Part shown: positions 11,712 through 24,068 of the stretch, piece by piece
Position numbering within the stretch: the first letter of the stretch is position 1
How the letters are laid out: each line of letters opens with the position of its first letter
DNA from: Panopea generosa
Lineage: Eukaryota; Mollusca; Bivalvia; Adapedonta; Hiatellidae
Direction: 5' to 3'
NCBI GenBank assembly: GCA_029582155.1
Contig: CM055899.1
Location: forward strand, 82,402,556 to 82,466,555
Length of the DNA stretch: 64,000 nucleotides
Position numbers and translations under genes: made by a program
The notes under the pieces: generated by a model
The model's database searches: none
Told to the model about the DNA's origin: nothing
Seen by the model: the letters and a program-made list of their open reading frames with translations, nothing else

Positions 11712-13365
11712 GCTGCTTCTACTATAAGCCATTTTCATGTGGTAACCAATGTTGCTAATATTCTGTAAAATGTAAGGGTGCTTAATTATTTATCATTATT
11801 TATCACATACTTTACGACGCAGGAGTGTAATAAGCTGACCTATTTGTGACATTAACCTAGTAACCTAATGTCACTTCCGATTCATCGTTCGGAGGTTTCC
11901 GTTTGACTCATTTTTCGTACCTTAGATGCCGAAGCACTTTCCGACTTTCCCGAATAGATTTGTCATGGCTAAATGATGTTATTTTGAGACGTTACGTCAT
12001 ATGATAACTCATGATAACTAATGTACAGGATTTTTTTTAAATTTAACATTTTCCTGAGCTATGTGATAAAATGATGAATCTTACATTCGTGCTCATCTAT
12101 TATTGGATTATTAAACTCGTTGGATAACTAGATATAATACTCAGCAGAATATATTTTTGTCAAACTCGTTAACAAATTCAATGATAAATAAACACTCATG
12201 TAAGATGCTTTATTTATACAATGTTTGAATCTGTGTTATAATGTTGGTTGCGTCATTTAAAGGCATATTTGCCAAATAGTCATTTTTTTCTTATTTTTTT
12301 CCTATCTTTGTATTTCTGTGAGTAAAAGGTTACTTAAAATAGTTCATTCAACTGAACAGCTGAAATTAACCGAAAGGTTTACCAAAGAAAATGGTGTACG
12401 TATCTCTCGTATGCGAGGAATCAAAATTTCCATAAGAAAAATAAGCAATTTCCGCAGGCATATTGTTAAATGGAATCGAAACGAGTTATTAAATGGATGA
12501 AATAGGATCATTCGTTTTGGGAAAACTCATCAAAATGGCGTGAATTACATAAAAGATTGAAGAGGAAATAGCAAATAACTAAAGGCAACGTCTGTTTTGA
12601 AACTGATGATCATTTTATCGTCACATTAGGGTGTAAATTGTGAAATGATCACTTTGGTAATCCTTAATCACGCTGTCAACCCTATTTGTGGAACATTAAC
12701 AAGAACAGATGCGGTATGATAACATGTTGTCTTGTTTATTTTCTAACTGTGAAAATATGCTCGCCAGGATTAACCAGATGTTTAAAAATTGCCTCATATA
12801 TCGATGTCATATTCGGTGACTAGAACAGTTTGCAAAAACATGTTTTATATATGATACAGCTGTTAGTAAAAGTCATAGCGTTTTATTTACCTGCTTCTTT
12901 ACAGTTATAGATATACGGATATTTACCGCGTCGTCGTTATCAACCTTTAACTTATGTTCGCGTGTTTTCATAAATATATGTTGTGACGATTATACGGTGG
13001 CAGATATGAATATTGCTATGCATCATCCTTAATAATTTAAACGCAATAAGAAAGTATGAAGTACATGCATAACAATATATGTATAACTTGACAGGAACAT
13101 GTGAAGTGAAAAGGTTCTATCTGTCTATGTTATATACCCTATAAAGAAATATACGTATGCTTTTTTGTCCTATTGTTTTGTAAAGTGTCACTTATATACT
13201 CTGACGATATCCAATTCAATTTGACAGAATGACACAAACACCAGGTCATTCTATTACAAACCGCTATCAGCAACATCTGGCGTTATCGCTTGTTCAATAT
13301 CCAATCAACAATATGTCCAGCGCAGCTGTCTTATAATGTCGAAAGGGAAAGAGCACAATGATCTG
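11712..13365. other. no supported gene
   Basis: AT-rich. A 60-codon basic open frame at 12318-12500 has no family resemblance I can name. The stretch just before the satellite (around 13270-13290, AACATCTGGCGTTATC) may match 49680-49695 and so be the left flank of the old duplication, but this is weak. Confidence 0.4.
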
Positions 13366-16300
13366 GCATCAGAGACAAATTCACACACATATATCACCTG
13401 ACATACACCAGAGACCATTAAACACACACATATATCACCAACCCTACATCAGAGGCAAATACACACACATATATCACCAGACATACATCAAAGACAGATA
13501 CACAATCATATATCACCAGACATACATCAGAGACATATACAGACACATATTTCACAAGACATACACCAGAAACAAATACATACACGTATATCACTAGATA
13601 TACATGTTTGACCAACACACACATATTTAAAAACACACATCAGAGACAAATACACACACATATATCACCAGACATACATCAGAGACAAATACACACACAT
13701 ATATCACCAGACATACATCTATGACCAACACACACATATATAAAAACACAGATTAGAGACAAATACACACATATATATCACCGATATACATCAGAGGCAA
13801 ATACACACACATATATCACCGACATACATCAGAGACAAATACACAAACATATATCACCGACATACATCAGATACAAATACACACACATATATCACCGACA
13901 TACATCAGACACAAATACACACACATATATCACCGACAAACATCAGAGATAAATACACACAAATATATCACTAGACATAAACCAGACACAAATACACACA
14001 CATATATCACCGACATACATCAGACACAAATACACACACATATATCACCGACATACATCAGACAAAAATACACACACATATATCACCGACATACATCAGA
14101 GACAAATACACACACAGATACCACAAAAAATACATCAGAGACCAATGTACATAAAGATATCACCAAAAATACACCAGAGACAAATACACACACATATATC
14201 ACCAGAAATACATCAGACACAAATACACACACATATATCACCGACATACATCAGAGACAAATACACACACAGATACCACAAAACATACATCAGAGACCAA
14301 TGTACATATAGATATCACCAGACATACACCAGAGACAAATAAACACACATATATCACCAGACATACATCAGAGACAAATACACACACAGATATCATCAGA
14401 CATACATCAGAGACAGATACACAATCATATATCACCAGACATACCTCAGAGACAAATACAGACACATATTTCACAAGACATACATCAGAAACAAATACAT
14501 ACACATATATCACTAGACATACATCTATGACCAACACACACATATTTAAAAACACCCATCAGAGACAAATACACACACATATATCACCAGAAGTACATCA
14601 GAGACAAATACACACACATATATCACCAGACATACATCAGAGACAAATACACACACATATATCACCGACATACATCAGAGACAAATCCACACAGAGATAC
14701 CACAAAACATACATCAGAGACCAATGTGCATATATATATCACCAGACATACACCAGAGACAAACACAGACACATATATCACCAGACATATATCAGAGACA
14801 AATACACACACATATATTACCAGACATACATCAGACACAAATTTACATATAGATATCAGCAGATATACATCAGAGACAAATACGCACACATATATCACCA
14901 GACATACACCAAAGACAAATACACACACATATATCACCAGACATACATCAGACACAAATGTACATATAGATATCACCAGATATACATCAGAGACAAATAC
15001 ACACACATATATCAACAGACATACATCAGACACAATTGTACATAAAGATATCACCAGACATACATCAGAGACAAATACACACACATATATCACCAGACAT
15101 ACATCAGACACAAATGTACATATAGATATCACCAGATATACATCAGAGACAAATACACACACATATATCACCAGACATACACCAGAGACAAATACACACA
15201 CATATATTACCAGACATACATCAGACACAAATGTACATATAGATATCACCAGATATACATCAGAGACAAATACGCACACATATATCACCAGACATACACC
15301 ATAGACAAATACACACACATATATCACCAGACATACATCAGACACAAATGTACATATAGATATCACCAGATATACATCAGAGACAAATACACACACATAT
15401 ATCAACAGACATACATCAGACACAAATGTACATAAAGATATCACCAGATATACATCAGAGACAAATACACACACATATATCACCAGACATACATCAGACA
15501 CAAATGTACATATAGATATCACCAGATATACATCAGAGACAAATACACACACATATATCAGCAGACATACATCAGAGACAAATACACACTCAGATATCAG
15601 CAGACATACATCAGAGACAAATACACAGTCAGATATCAGCAGACATACATCAGAGACAAATACACACTCAGATATCAGCAGACATACATCGAAGACCAAT
15701 GGACATAAATATATCACCAGACATATACCAGAGACCTATACACACTCATATATCAGCAGACATACATCAGAGACAAATACAGACACATATATCACCAGAC
15801 ATATATCAGAGACAAATACACACACATATATTACCAGACATACATCAGACACAAATTTACATATAGATATCAGCAGATATACATCAGAGACAAATACGCA
15901 CACATATATCACCAGACATACACCAAAGACAAATACACACACATATATCACCAGACATACATCAGACACAAATGTACATATAGATATCACCAGATATACA
16001 TCAGAGACAAATACACACACATATATCAACAGACATACATCAGACACAATTGTACATAAAGATATCACCAGACATACATCAGAGACAAATACACACACAT
16101 ATATCACCAGACATACATCAGATACAAATGTACATATAGATATCACCAGATATACATCAGAGACAAATACACACACATATATCACCAGACATACACCAGA
16201 GACAAATACACACACATATATTACCAGACATACATCAGACACAAATGTACATATAGATATCACCAGATATACATCAGAGACAAATACGCACACATATATC

Positions 16301-18415
16301 ACCAGACATACACCATAGACAAATACACACACATATATCACCAGACATACATTAGACACAAATGTACATATAGATATCACCAGATATACATCAGAGACAA
16401 ATACACACACATATATCAACAGACATACATCAGACACAAATGTACATAAAGATATCACCAGATATACATCAGAGACAAATACACACACATATATCACCAG
16501 ACATACATCAGACACAAATGTACATATAGATATCACCAGATATACATCAGAGACAAATACACACACATATATCAGCAGACATACATCAGAGACAAATGTA
16601 CATATAGATATCACCAGATATACATCAGAGACAAATACACACACATATATCACCAGACATACACCAGAGACAAATACACACACATATATTACCAGACATA
16701 CATCAGACACAAATGTACATATAGATATCACCAGATATACATCAGAGACAAATACGCACACATATATCACCAGACATACACCATAGACAAATACACACAC
16801 ATATATCACCAGACATACATTAGACACAAATGTACATATAGATATCACCAGATATACATCAGAGACAAATACACACACATATATCAACAGACATACATCA
16901 GACACAAATGTACATAAAGATATCACCAGATATACATCAGAGACAAATACACACACATATATCACCAGACATACATCAGACACAAATGTACATATAGATA
17001 TCACCAGATATACATCAGAGACAAATACACACACATATATCAGCAGACATACATCAGAGACAAATACACACACATATATCAGCAGACATACATCAGAGAC
17101 AAATACACACTCAGATATCAGCAGACATACATCAGAGACAAATACACACACATATATCAGCAGACATACATCAGAGACAAATACACACTCAGATATCAGC
17201 AGACATACATCAGAGACAAATACACACTCAGATATCAGCAGACATACATCAGAGACAAATACACAGTCAGATATCAGCAGACATACATCAGAGACAAATA
17301 CACACTCAGATATCAGCAGACATACATCGAAGACCAATGGACATAAATATATCACCAGACATATACCAGAGACCTATACACACTCATATATCAGCAGACA
17401 TACATCAGAGACAAATACACTCAGATATCAACAGATATACATCAGAGACAAATACAGACTCAGATATCAGCAGACAAACATCAGAGACAAATACACACTC
17501 AGATATCAGCAGACATATATCAGAGACAAATGCACACTCAGATATCACCAGACATACATCAGAGACAAATACACACCCAGATATCAGCAGACATACATCA
17601 GAGACAAATACACACACACATATATCACCAGACATACATCAGAGACAATTACATTCTCAGATATCAGCAGACATACATCAGAGACAAATACACACTCAGA
17701 TATCAGCAGACATACATCAGAGACAAATGTACACTCAGATATCACCAAACATATATCAGAGACAAATACACACACATATATCACCAGACATACATCAGAG
17801 ACAAATACACACTCAGATATCAGCAGACATACATCAGAGACAAATACACAGTCAGATATCAGCAGACATACATCAGAGACAAATACACACTCAGATATCA
17901 GCAGACATACATCAGAGACAAATGCACACTCAGATATCAGCAGACATACATCAGAGACAAATGCACACTCAGATATCACCAGATATACATCAGAGACAAA
18001 TACACACTCAGATATCAGCAGACATACATCAGAGACAAATACACACACATATATCACCAGACATACATCAGAGACAAATACACACACACACATATCACCA
18101 GACATACATCAGAGACAAATACACACACACATATCACCAGACATACATCAGAGAAAAATACACACACAGATATCACCAGACATACATCAGAGACAAATAC
18201 ACACTCAGATATCACCAGACATACATCAGAGACAAATACACACTCAGATATCAGCAGACATACATCAGAGACAAATACACACTCAGATATCAGCAGACAT
18301 ACATCGAAGACCAATGGACATATATATATATCACCAGACATACACCAGAGACCAATACACACACATATTTATCATTATACATACATCAGAGACAAATACA
18401 CATACATATATCACC
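13366..18415 (+). repeat. 39-bp satellite, about 129 units, with higher-order structure
   Basis: Units are CAGACATACATCAGAGACAA followed by ATACACACACATATATCAC. The main variants are ...CTCAGATATCAGCAG and ...TGTACATATAGATATCACCAG. Since 39 is 13 codons, frames on both strands stay open for hundreds of codons (plus-strand cycle TYIRDKYTHIYHQ, minus-strand cycle VCLVIYVCVFVSD). The minus strand has a 539-codon and a 351-codon frame. I reject these as genes: there is no non-repeat domain, signal or splice context. Marker variants recur at exact multiples: 14771/15785 and 15299/16313 (1014 bp), 16313/16781 (468 bp), 15691/17329 (1638 bp). A TTTAAAAACAC-type interruption occurs three times near 13625, 13738 and 14545. 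Confidence 0.97.
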
Positions 18416-18420
18416 AGGAT

Positions 18421-19385
18421 ATGACGTTATTCGACATTCTTTACACATGCATAAAAAAAATGAATTTAAGTCTTACAATTCCAATCCTGATTATGATATA
18501 TATAAATTATAATAATTTGAGACTTCTCAAGAGAATAGAAAAATATAAAACTATAAGCTGCAGAGTAATCGAGTAAGAATACATCATTTCTGTCCTGGTT
18601 AATATTTAATTCACTAGTTCTAATATCCGCTAATATCGTAAGAGTTACTGTTTTAGTTATCAGCTGAACTCTGCAACAACAGTTGGTTTATATTAATGTG
18701 ACGAAATATTTTGAGGTGAAAAAATTAAACACCCGCCTTTTATCTACCGAATTTGGATACACATAAAATCGATAATTCAAGGAAATACCCACGCAATGTA
18801 TATGCTAACGTCATCTACAAGAATGTTTTTAGAAATGTGTCAACATAATACGAAGCTCATATAAATCCGCAGTCATTGATGGATAACCTGAATTTTTGGA
18901 ACGTTGAAAAGACTATTACGTTCTAGGTTTGTATATTTGCATTATCTCACGATTGTCTGCTTCTGAACTTCAACTACATGTAGTGATGTTTTCATTTTAT
19001 TTTATCGTGTCGAATAAATTGGTCTGTCTAAATTTTTTCAATGACTAGCATTCACGTTCGATAAACCAAGGTTGAGTTCAATTGTACAATAAATTGTATC
19101 GTTACATCGCAAATCTGAACATTTTATGACCTACTTCATTGTTTCCCAAAACAACTTATGGTCTGATTGTCACATATTTTTGTATTTTATTATCAAAGTA
19201 AGCATGGAACCGTTGTGCACGTCACTTTCGTTTGCATAAAATAAAACCGACCGTCAAAATGTCGATGCTTCTTTGTTTACACGAGAAATATAAAAAAAAA
19301 TGGTCAGGCGCCAGAGGTTTTATTAAAAGGTAAAAAGTCTTTAAAAATTTGACGTTGTCCAATGAAAATGCTTCAAATACATAAT
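18421..19385 (+). repeat. old duplication, copy 1 (satellite-flanking)
   Basis: This block is homologous to 49703-52535 after removing the LINE at 49967-51817. Matching landmarks in order are CTGAACTCTGCAACAACAGT (near 18664), GACGAAATATTTTGAGG (18700), CAAGGAAATACCC (18778), GTATCGTTACATCGCAAATC (19097), GAACATTTTATGACCTAC (19117), CCGTTGTGCACGTCA (19211) and GACGTTGTCCAATG (19351). No long reading frame is preserved, so the shared sequence is probably non-coding or a decayed mobile element. The first ~45 bases beside the satellite match copy 2 only in reverse orientation. Confidence 0.8.
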
Positions 19386-19914
19386 GCAGTTTTGCATTGT
19401 TCTTGTAAAATATGAGTTTATGTCTCGTTTGCATGTTTAATAGGCTTTTCCTTTGAATACTCTGCCTCCAGTGAGGTAAATCTTAATCATAAACATAGAC
19501 ATATTCTATTGACTTAAACGTTACAGTTTTTAATCATTATACATTCAATTGACAATATATTTGCACATGACAGATATAAGCATTATAAATATTAAATTTT
19601 GAAACTGTATAAAATGTTTAGTATATTGACGTTTCTATTAAACAAAATATATTAAGTAACAAAACATATGATTTACCCATATAATCTTAGTATTTTACCA
19701 ACCTGCTTACAATAAATTAATTTAGTTTATTAATTAACAACATATACATAACATTTTGACATAGTTTTCGTGAGAATGAACTATTAGTTCAGTAATTGAA
19801 TAAAGAGTCTAATTTTCAAAGCTTTCGATATGAATTTGCTAAGTTAAGCAACCTCAATTTTGTTTGATTAAATAATATTTCATATGTTGATTAAGTTTAA
19901 TTATGCAATTGTTG

Positions 19915-20050
19915 AGATAAAATGTCTTTGAAAATGTTTTCATTTGATTGTTTGCTTGGAATAATGTCGATGAAAATGGAATACTTTGATTGTTTACTGG
20001 GATTAATGTTGTTGAAATTGGAATATTTTGTTTGATTGGTTAAGGAATAA
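19915..20050 (+). repeat. imperfect 42-bp triplicate
   Basis: GATTGTTTGCTTGGAATAATG at 19946 onward recurs as GATTGTTTACTGGGATTAATG at 19988, a 42-bp shift. A third, more diverged unit follows. The array is short and AT-rich. Confidence 0.6.
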
Positions 20051-20279
20051 AATACTGATATATACATGTAATTGCTCAAAAGCTTTATATTTAACACTTT
20101 TTTTAGTATCTAAGTAAAAGCTTCCTCTTAAATATTATTATATAATAAAATTGTTGCATTGTATTTCATTGTATTCAAACACATTGTATTGTAATTAATT
20201 TATAGGCTTAATGCATATTGTATTTGATCAATGTTGAATCAAAATGTGTTCGTGGTCTTGTTCTTGTTCTATTTAGCTT

Positions 20280-20345
20280 GTTTTAACTGTATACCATTCT
20301 TGCCAACGTTAAATGAAATGTATTTGATTTGATTTGATACGATTT
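20280..20345 (+). mobile_element. probable non-LTR retroelement 3' end
   Basis: A short TGCCAACGTTAAATGAAATG stretch runs into repeated TTTGATTTGATTTGATA, the kind of microsatellite tail that ends many LINE and SINE copies. No coding part is recognisable upstream, so the copy is very short or badly worn. Confidence 0.4.
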
Positions 20346-20818
20346 GCAAAAGTACCGAATACATCCAGCTTAGACTACTTCGGTGATTGTTCTGGAAACC
20401 TCTTTGAGCGACAGATTTGTAAAATACATTATTACATCTTTGTCTTTATTTCCTGTCTCAATATGTCGATTTTGAGTGGCGTCTTTTGTCAGTTCTCGGG
20501 ATCTTATAATTAGCTATGTCCCGCCAATGTCTATAATCTTACAGACAATCGCTATCAATATAAGGATAAACTAATTTGTATGGGCATTTGTACTTCCAGA
20601 TATAATTTGTCCGCCAGCCAATTATCGTTAAATTGTTCCATGGAGATCGAAACACTGAAGAATACAGCAATAAACACTGAATATAGATACGTGAAATACT
20701 TTGAGTTGAATTGCTTCCTGACTTGGTTAAGATGGTGCATGTTTTTAATTGATGTGTCAGCTAACATTAATTTATTGTAGCACAATGCAAATTATGCCCA
20801 AAGTCTCAAATCCGTTAC

Positions 20819-20935
20819 ATGGGTAAAACCAGGAATGATAATTGTCGTTTAGAAGCCACCGTGTTGAACTTGGGATATAACCAGCGACATCTGGAGAAAG
20901 TGACCAACAATGCATTGGCTGTGATACCACTTTGT
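20819..20935 (-). mobile_element. worn SINE, family B copy 2
   Basis: Aligns with 4436-4611: GGTAAAACCAG at 20822, then GTGTTGAACTTGGGATATAACC (degenerate B-box region), ATCTGGAGAAAGTGACCAACA and a final tRNA-like GGCTGTGATACCACT. The promoter boxes are more damaged than in copy 1. Identity is clear from the order of shared words rather than from long exact matches. Confidence 0.5.
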
Positions 20936-21164
20936 TTTTAAAACAATGTCATTTAGCTTTTTATTAAAACAAATCACGTGTGTTATTTAAAATGTCAATG
21001 TTTTATGGTATTGAAGAATTTTGATAAACATGTATATAAATATACGTTGTTACTTATGTATACAAGTAGATCTATTTCAAAGTGAGCTTAGACGTTATAT
21101 GAACCGGATTTGTATCTGATGATTCCATCGGCTTTAGTATGATTATCAAACAATTCTGTAGATA

Positions 21165-21300
21165 ATAATGAAGGTGATGATGATTATAATTATCATGACG
21201 ATACTGGTGATGCTGATGATGGTGATTATGGTGATTATAATGACGGTAGTGATGTGATTAAATGATGTCAGTGATACTTTTTATAATGCTGACAAAATGA
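21165..21300 (+). repeat. imperfect GAT-rich microsatellite
   Basis: Clustered GATGAT, GGTGATTAT and GATGATTATAATTAT words form a loose trinucleotide-type repeat. No open frame of note. Confidence 0.6.
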
Positions 21301-21464
21301 TGATCATTTTATATGAAAGCGGTTTGTAACGCTGTTTCTAAACTATTTCTATAATAAGGGATATTTTAAAATGAACTTGAATATAGATTCAGTCCTTATT
21401 AAAACAACTACTTGACTTATCATCACGGGGATCTCACACATGGTGATATGTATGTGATCTTGAT

Positions 21465-22145
21465 ACAGTGATCTTGAACCACTCCGTGGCGGAGGTATCA
21501 CACACCGTGAGACATATAGCGCCTTGGACAACTCCGTGGCGGAGGTATTACACACCGTGAGACATATAGCGCCTTGGACCACTCCGTGGCGGAGGTATTA
21601 CACACCGTGAGACATATAACGTCTGGACCACTCCGTGGCGGAGGTATCACACACCGTGAGACATATAGCGCCTTGGACCACTCCGTGGCGGAGGTATTAC
21701 ACACCGTGAGACATACAGCACCTTGGACCACACCGTGGCGGAAGTATAACACACCGTGAGACATATAGCGCCTTGGACCACTCCGTGGTGGAGGTATCAC
21801 ACACCGTGAGACATATAGCGCCTTGGACCACTCCGTGGCGGAGGTATCACACACATTAGACATACAGCGCCTTGGACCACTCCATAGCGGAGGTATCACA
21901 CACTGTGAAACATATAGCACCTTGGACCACACCGTGGCGGAGTTATCACACACAGTGAGACATACAGCGCCTTGGACCACAGGGTGGCGGAAGTATCACA
22001 CACCGTGAGACATATAGCGCCTTGGACCACTCCGTGGCGGAGGTATCACACACCGTGAGACATACAGCGCTTTGGACCACTCAGTCACGATGATCTCACA
22101 CACCGTAAAATGTATGTGATTTTGAGACACTGCCTTGGACCACTC
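21465..22145 (+). repeat. 50-bp minisatellite with hairpin-forming units, about 13 copies
   Basis: GGAGGTATTACACACCGTGA at 21541 and 21591 gives the 50-bp period, with some 49-bp units (GTCTGGACC in place of GCGCCTTGGACC near 21630). Each unit holds CTCCG-TGG-CGGAG, a perfect 5-bp stem with a 3-base loop, and a second weak stem TCAC...GTGA. The array is much richer in GC than its surroundings. Open frames on both strands (for example the 160-codon minus frame at 21498-21980) are repeat artefacts: the 50-bp period cycles all three frames. Confidence 0.95.
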
Positions 22146-23072
22146 CGTCTCACATAATGATAATATTGGTGATGAGGTGGACTAATAAAACAGTATCTAA
22201 ATCGATTAAAACGTTATCTTTAGATATCTTCAAATTTGAAAATTTATTTATCTGTAAATAATCAAAGAATTCTTTTTTAGTTTAATCAAACCTCGTTTTT
22301 GTTATTTTGTTTGGAAAAAAACTATCCGTAATATTAATATTTGAACATATAAAAAGTGACCTTAACCTGTCGTTCATATGTCATAGTGTGTCACAATAAA
22401 TCAAATGCTACTATGTCTTATTATGCGATGATGTGAACTCTTATTTCTCAGAGGTGCATATAATGACTTGTGCAGATCTTGAAGATATGCATTAGTTGAA
22501 AAGGATTGGAGAAATATAAATTATTCAACGTAAAGTCTGGTCGAATTTATTTAAATTTCTTTCAAAAAATAAAATGTATGTCTAGCAGGAGACAAAGTAT
22601 GCGAACGACACAGGCACCACAACATCATTATTACACTCAATATACAGGGTAACTATGATTAGTATCAATACATATATACAGCAGAAGTGACAGCATAGGT
22701 TAGTCTACCCACGAACCTGATATCTCTCGAATCAGGTCTATTAACCGCCAACGTAGGCAGGGAACTCTATGCATGTCCAACAGTATATAGCATTTGAACG
22801 CATACTAAACTGTGACGTCATTAAAACTCTTAGTTGAAGTAACTGTCCAATCAACCTGCTCAAATGCGATTTTCCAATTATTGCCATTTAACGGATCCAA
22901 TTGGGCATATTCATTGATCATAATATATAATAAATAATAGCTTACCGTAAACTTAATTTGTGCATGCTTTTATTTACAATTTTTATGAGCCTGTAGAAAA
23001 AACACACAGGTACCTTGAAGGTGCAAATTGGAAAGTTTGGAACGTGAGGTTGTTTACATAGGTGCTATATCA
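22146..23072. other. no recognised feature
   Basis: AT-rich DNA with no supported gene. A loose resemblance of 22596-22700 to 1990-2100 suggests an old dispersed repeat but is not firm. Confidence 0.4.
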
Positions 23073-23255
23073 AAATGTTTGGAAAGTGAGATACAACTGT
23101 ACAGACTACAGCGGGGGTTATGGAACTGGAACATTCATAAGCAACAACGTAACCTGTAATAATAAATGTTTGGAAAGTGAGATACAACCGTACAGACTAC
23201 AACGGAGGTTATGGAATTGGAACATTCATAAGCAACAACGTAACCTGTAGTAATA
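23073..23255 (+). repeat. 91-bp direct tandem duplication
   Basis: AAATGTTTGGAAAGTGAGAT starts at 23073 and again at 23164. Both copies run through GTACAGACTACA, GGAACATTCATAAGC and AACAACGTAACCTGTA with few differences (CAACTG/CAACCG, AGCGGGGG/AACGGAGG). It is recent compared with other repeats here. The 62-codon frame spanning it is not a known protein. Confidence 0.85.
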
Positions 23256-23464
23256 AAAATTATTGTTATACTTCAGTTATACAATAAAGCTTTTCCATCA
23301 CTATACAATTACCATTAAAAAATCGTGTCATATACATCATAGTTTTATAATTACTTCCCACTTTCATATACATGGCTGTGTTTAAAGCATTTTATTGCAC
23401 AAGGCTTATCATAGAAATGCAATGAAACTTAGCACATGGGAAGAAAAAAATCCACATGATCAAG

Positions 23465-23659
23465 TTCAGACTAGGTCAAAAACTGAAAGATCCACTTCGA
23501 GGGATTCGTTTTAGCAATTTCGACGAACTCGTGGATGGTGCCACCGCTATTGCTAAGCGCCTTACCGATTGTTGCCTAGCAACGGGTGTTAAAATGTTGC
23601 CAGAGAGATGATAAGCGGCGATCAATCACAGGGGTGATTACTTTGAGGGAATGCAGTAA
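23465..23659 (+). pseudogene. mariner-family transposase, C-terminal relic
   Basis: Conceptual translation gives FRLGQKLKDPLRGIRFSNFD, then ATAIAKRL, then KMLPER with a stop and frameshift, then AINHRGDYFEGMQ and a stop at 23657-23659. The order (F-x-x-L-K-x-L-R-G-x-R-F, later an L-P-E-R word, then G-D-Y-F-E-G just before the terminus) is the layout of the last ~65 residues of mariner transposases. The catalytic aspartates, the DNA-binding N-terminus and the inverted repeats are not visible. It is an inactive fragment of a cut-and-paste DNA transposon. Assignment rests on remembered family motifs. Confidence 0.55.
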
Positions 23660-24011
23660 GGTTAGAATTATAGATTTTTTTTTTTTACAAAATATAAAAA
23701 TATGTGATATTACTTATTGGCTTACCCTCGTATATTTTTATTTCGTTAAATTAAAGTTGATTATCAATGTGAGCCCTATTTAGAATAGTCTAAAAAGTGC
23801 AGTTCAGAATAAAATCAATTTTTTTATATAAATATTACAAAATAGTAATGATAAAGGAGCTAGTTTCAAAAATTGTCGTACATATCGCATATAGTATTGG
23901 GACTATAAACAAGTATACGTCTATGGTATTAAGTCTTGATTGTGTGATGTTATCAATTCTTTTTCCACGAAATCATGTATCACGTTCAGTGTAGCTCGAA
24001 AATATAATACC
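23660..24011. other. no recognised feature
   Basis: AT-rich with a poly-T run near 23673-23684. Short open frames only. Confidence 0.4.
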
Positions 24012-24068
24012 GATAAAGGCTGTACAAGGATAACTTGAGAGTTATCCGAAATTGTAAATACCTTTATC
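24012..24068. repeat. small foldback (nested inverted repeat)
   Basis: The inner perfect stem GGATAACT-TGAG-AGTTATCC (24028-24047) is enclosed by GATAAAGG (24012-24019) and CCTTTATC (24061-24068). The bases between also pair in part (TGTACAA against TTGTAAA). Together this makes one imperfect 57-base hairpin. Confidence 0.7.

Larger units (their letters stand above)
19386..20818. other. mostly unannotated, with a 42-bp triplicate and a retroelement tail
   Basis: No gene is supported. Two small features sit inside: an imperfect triplicate at 19915-20050, and a likely non-LTR 3' end at 20280-20345. A 70-codon minus-strand open frame at 19222-19434 belongs to the duplicated block and is not conserved in the other copy. 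Confidence 0.45.

Noticed and set aside
14662..18576. Long open frames (up to 539 codons) on both strands as possible repeat proteins
   Set aside because: They lie entirely in the 39-bp array, stay open only because the period is a multiple of three, and include no non-repeat domain, start context or splice sites.
21349..22008. Frames of 61-160 codons over the 50-bp minisatellite
   Set aside because: Repeat artefacts on both strands, with no conserved non-repeat part.
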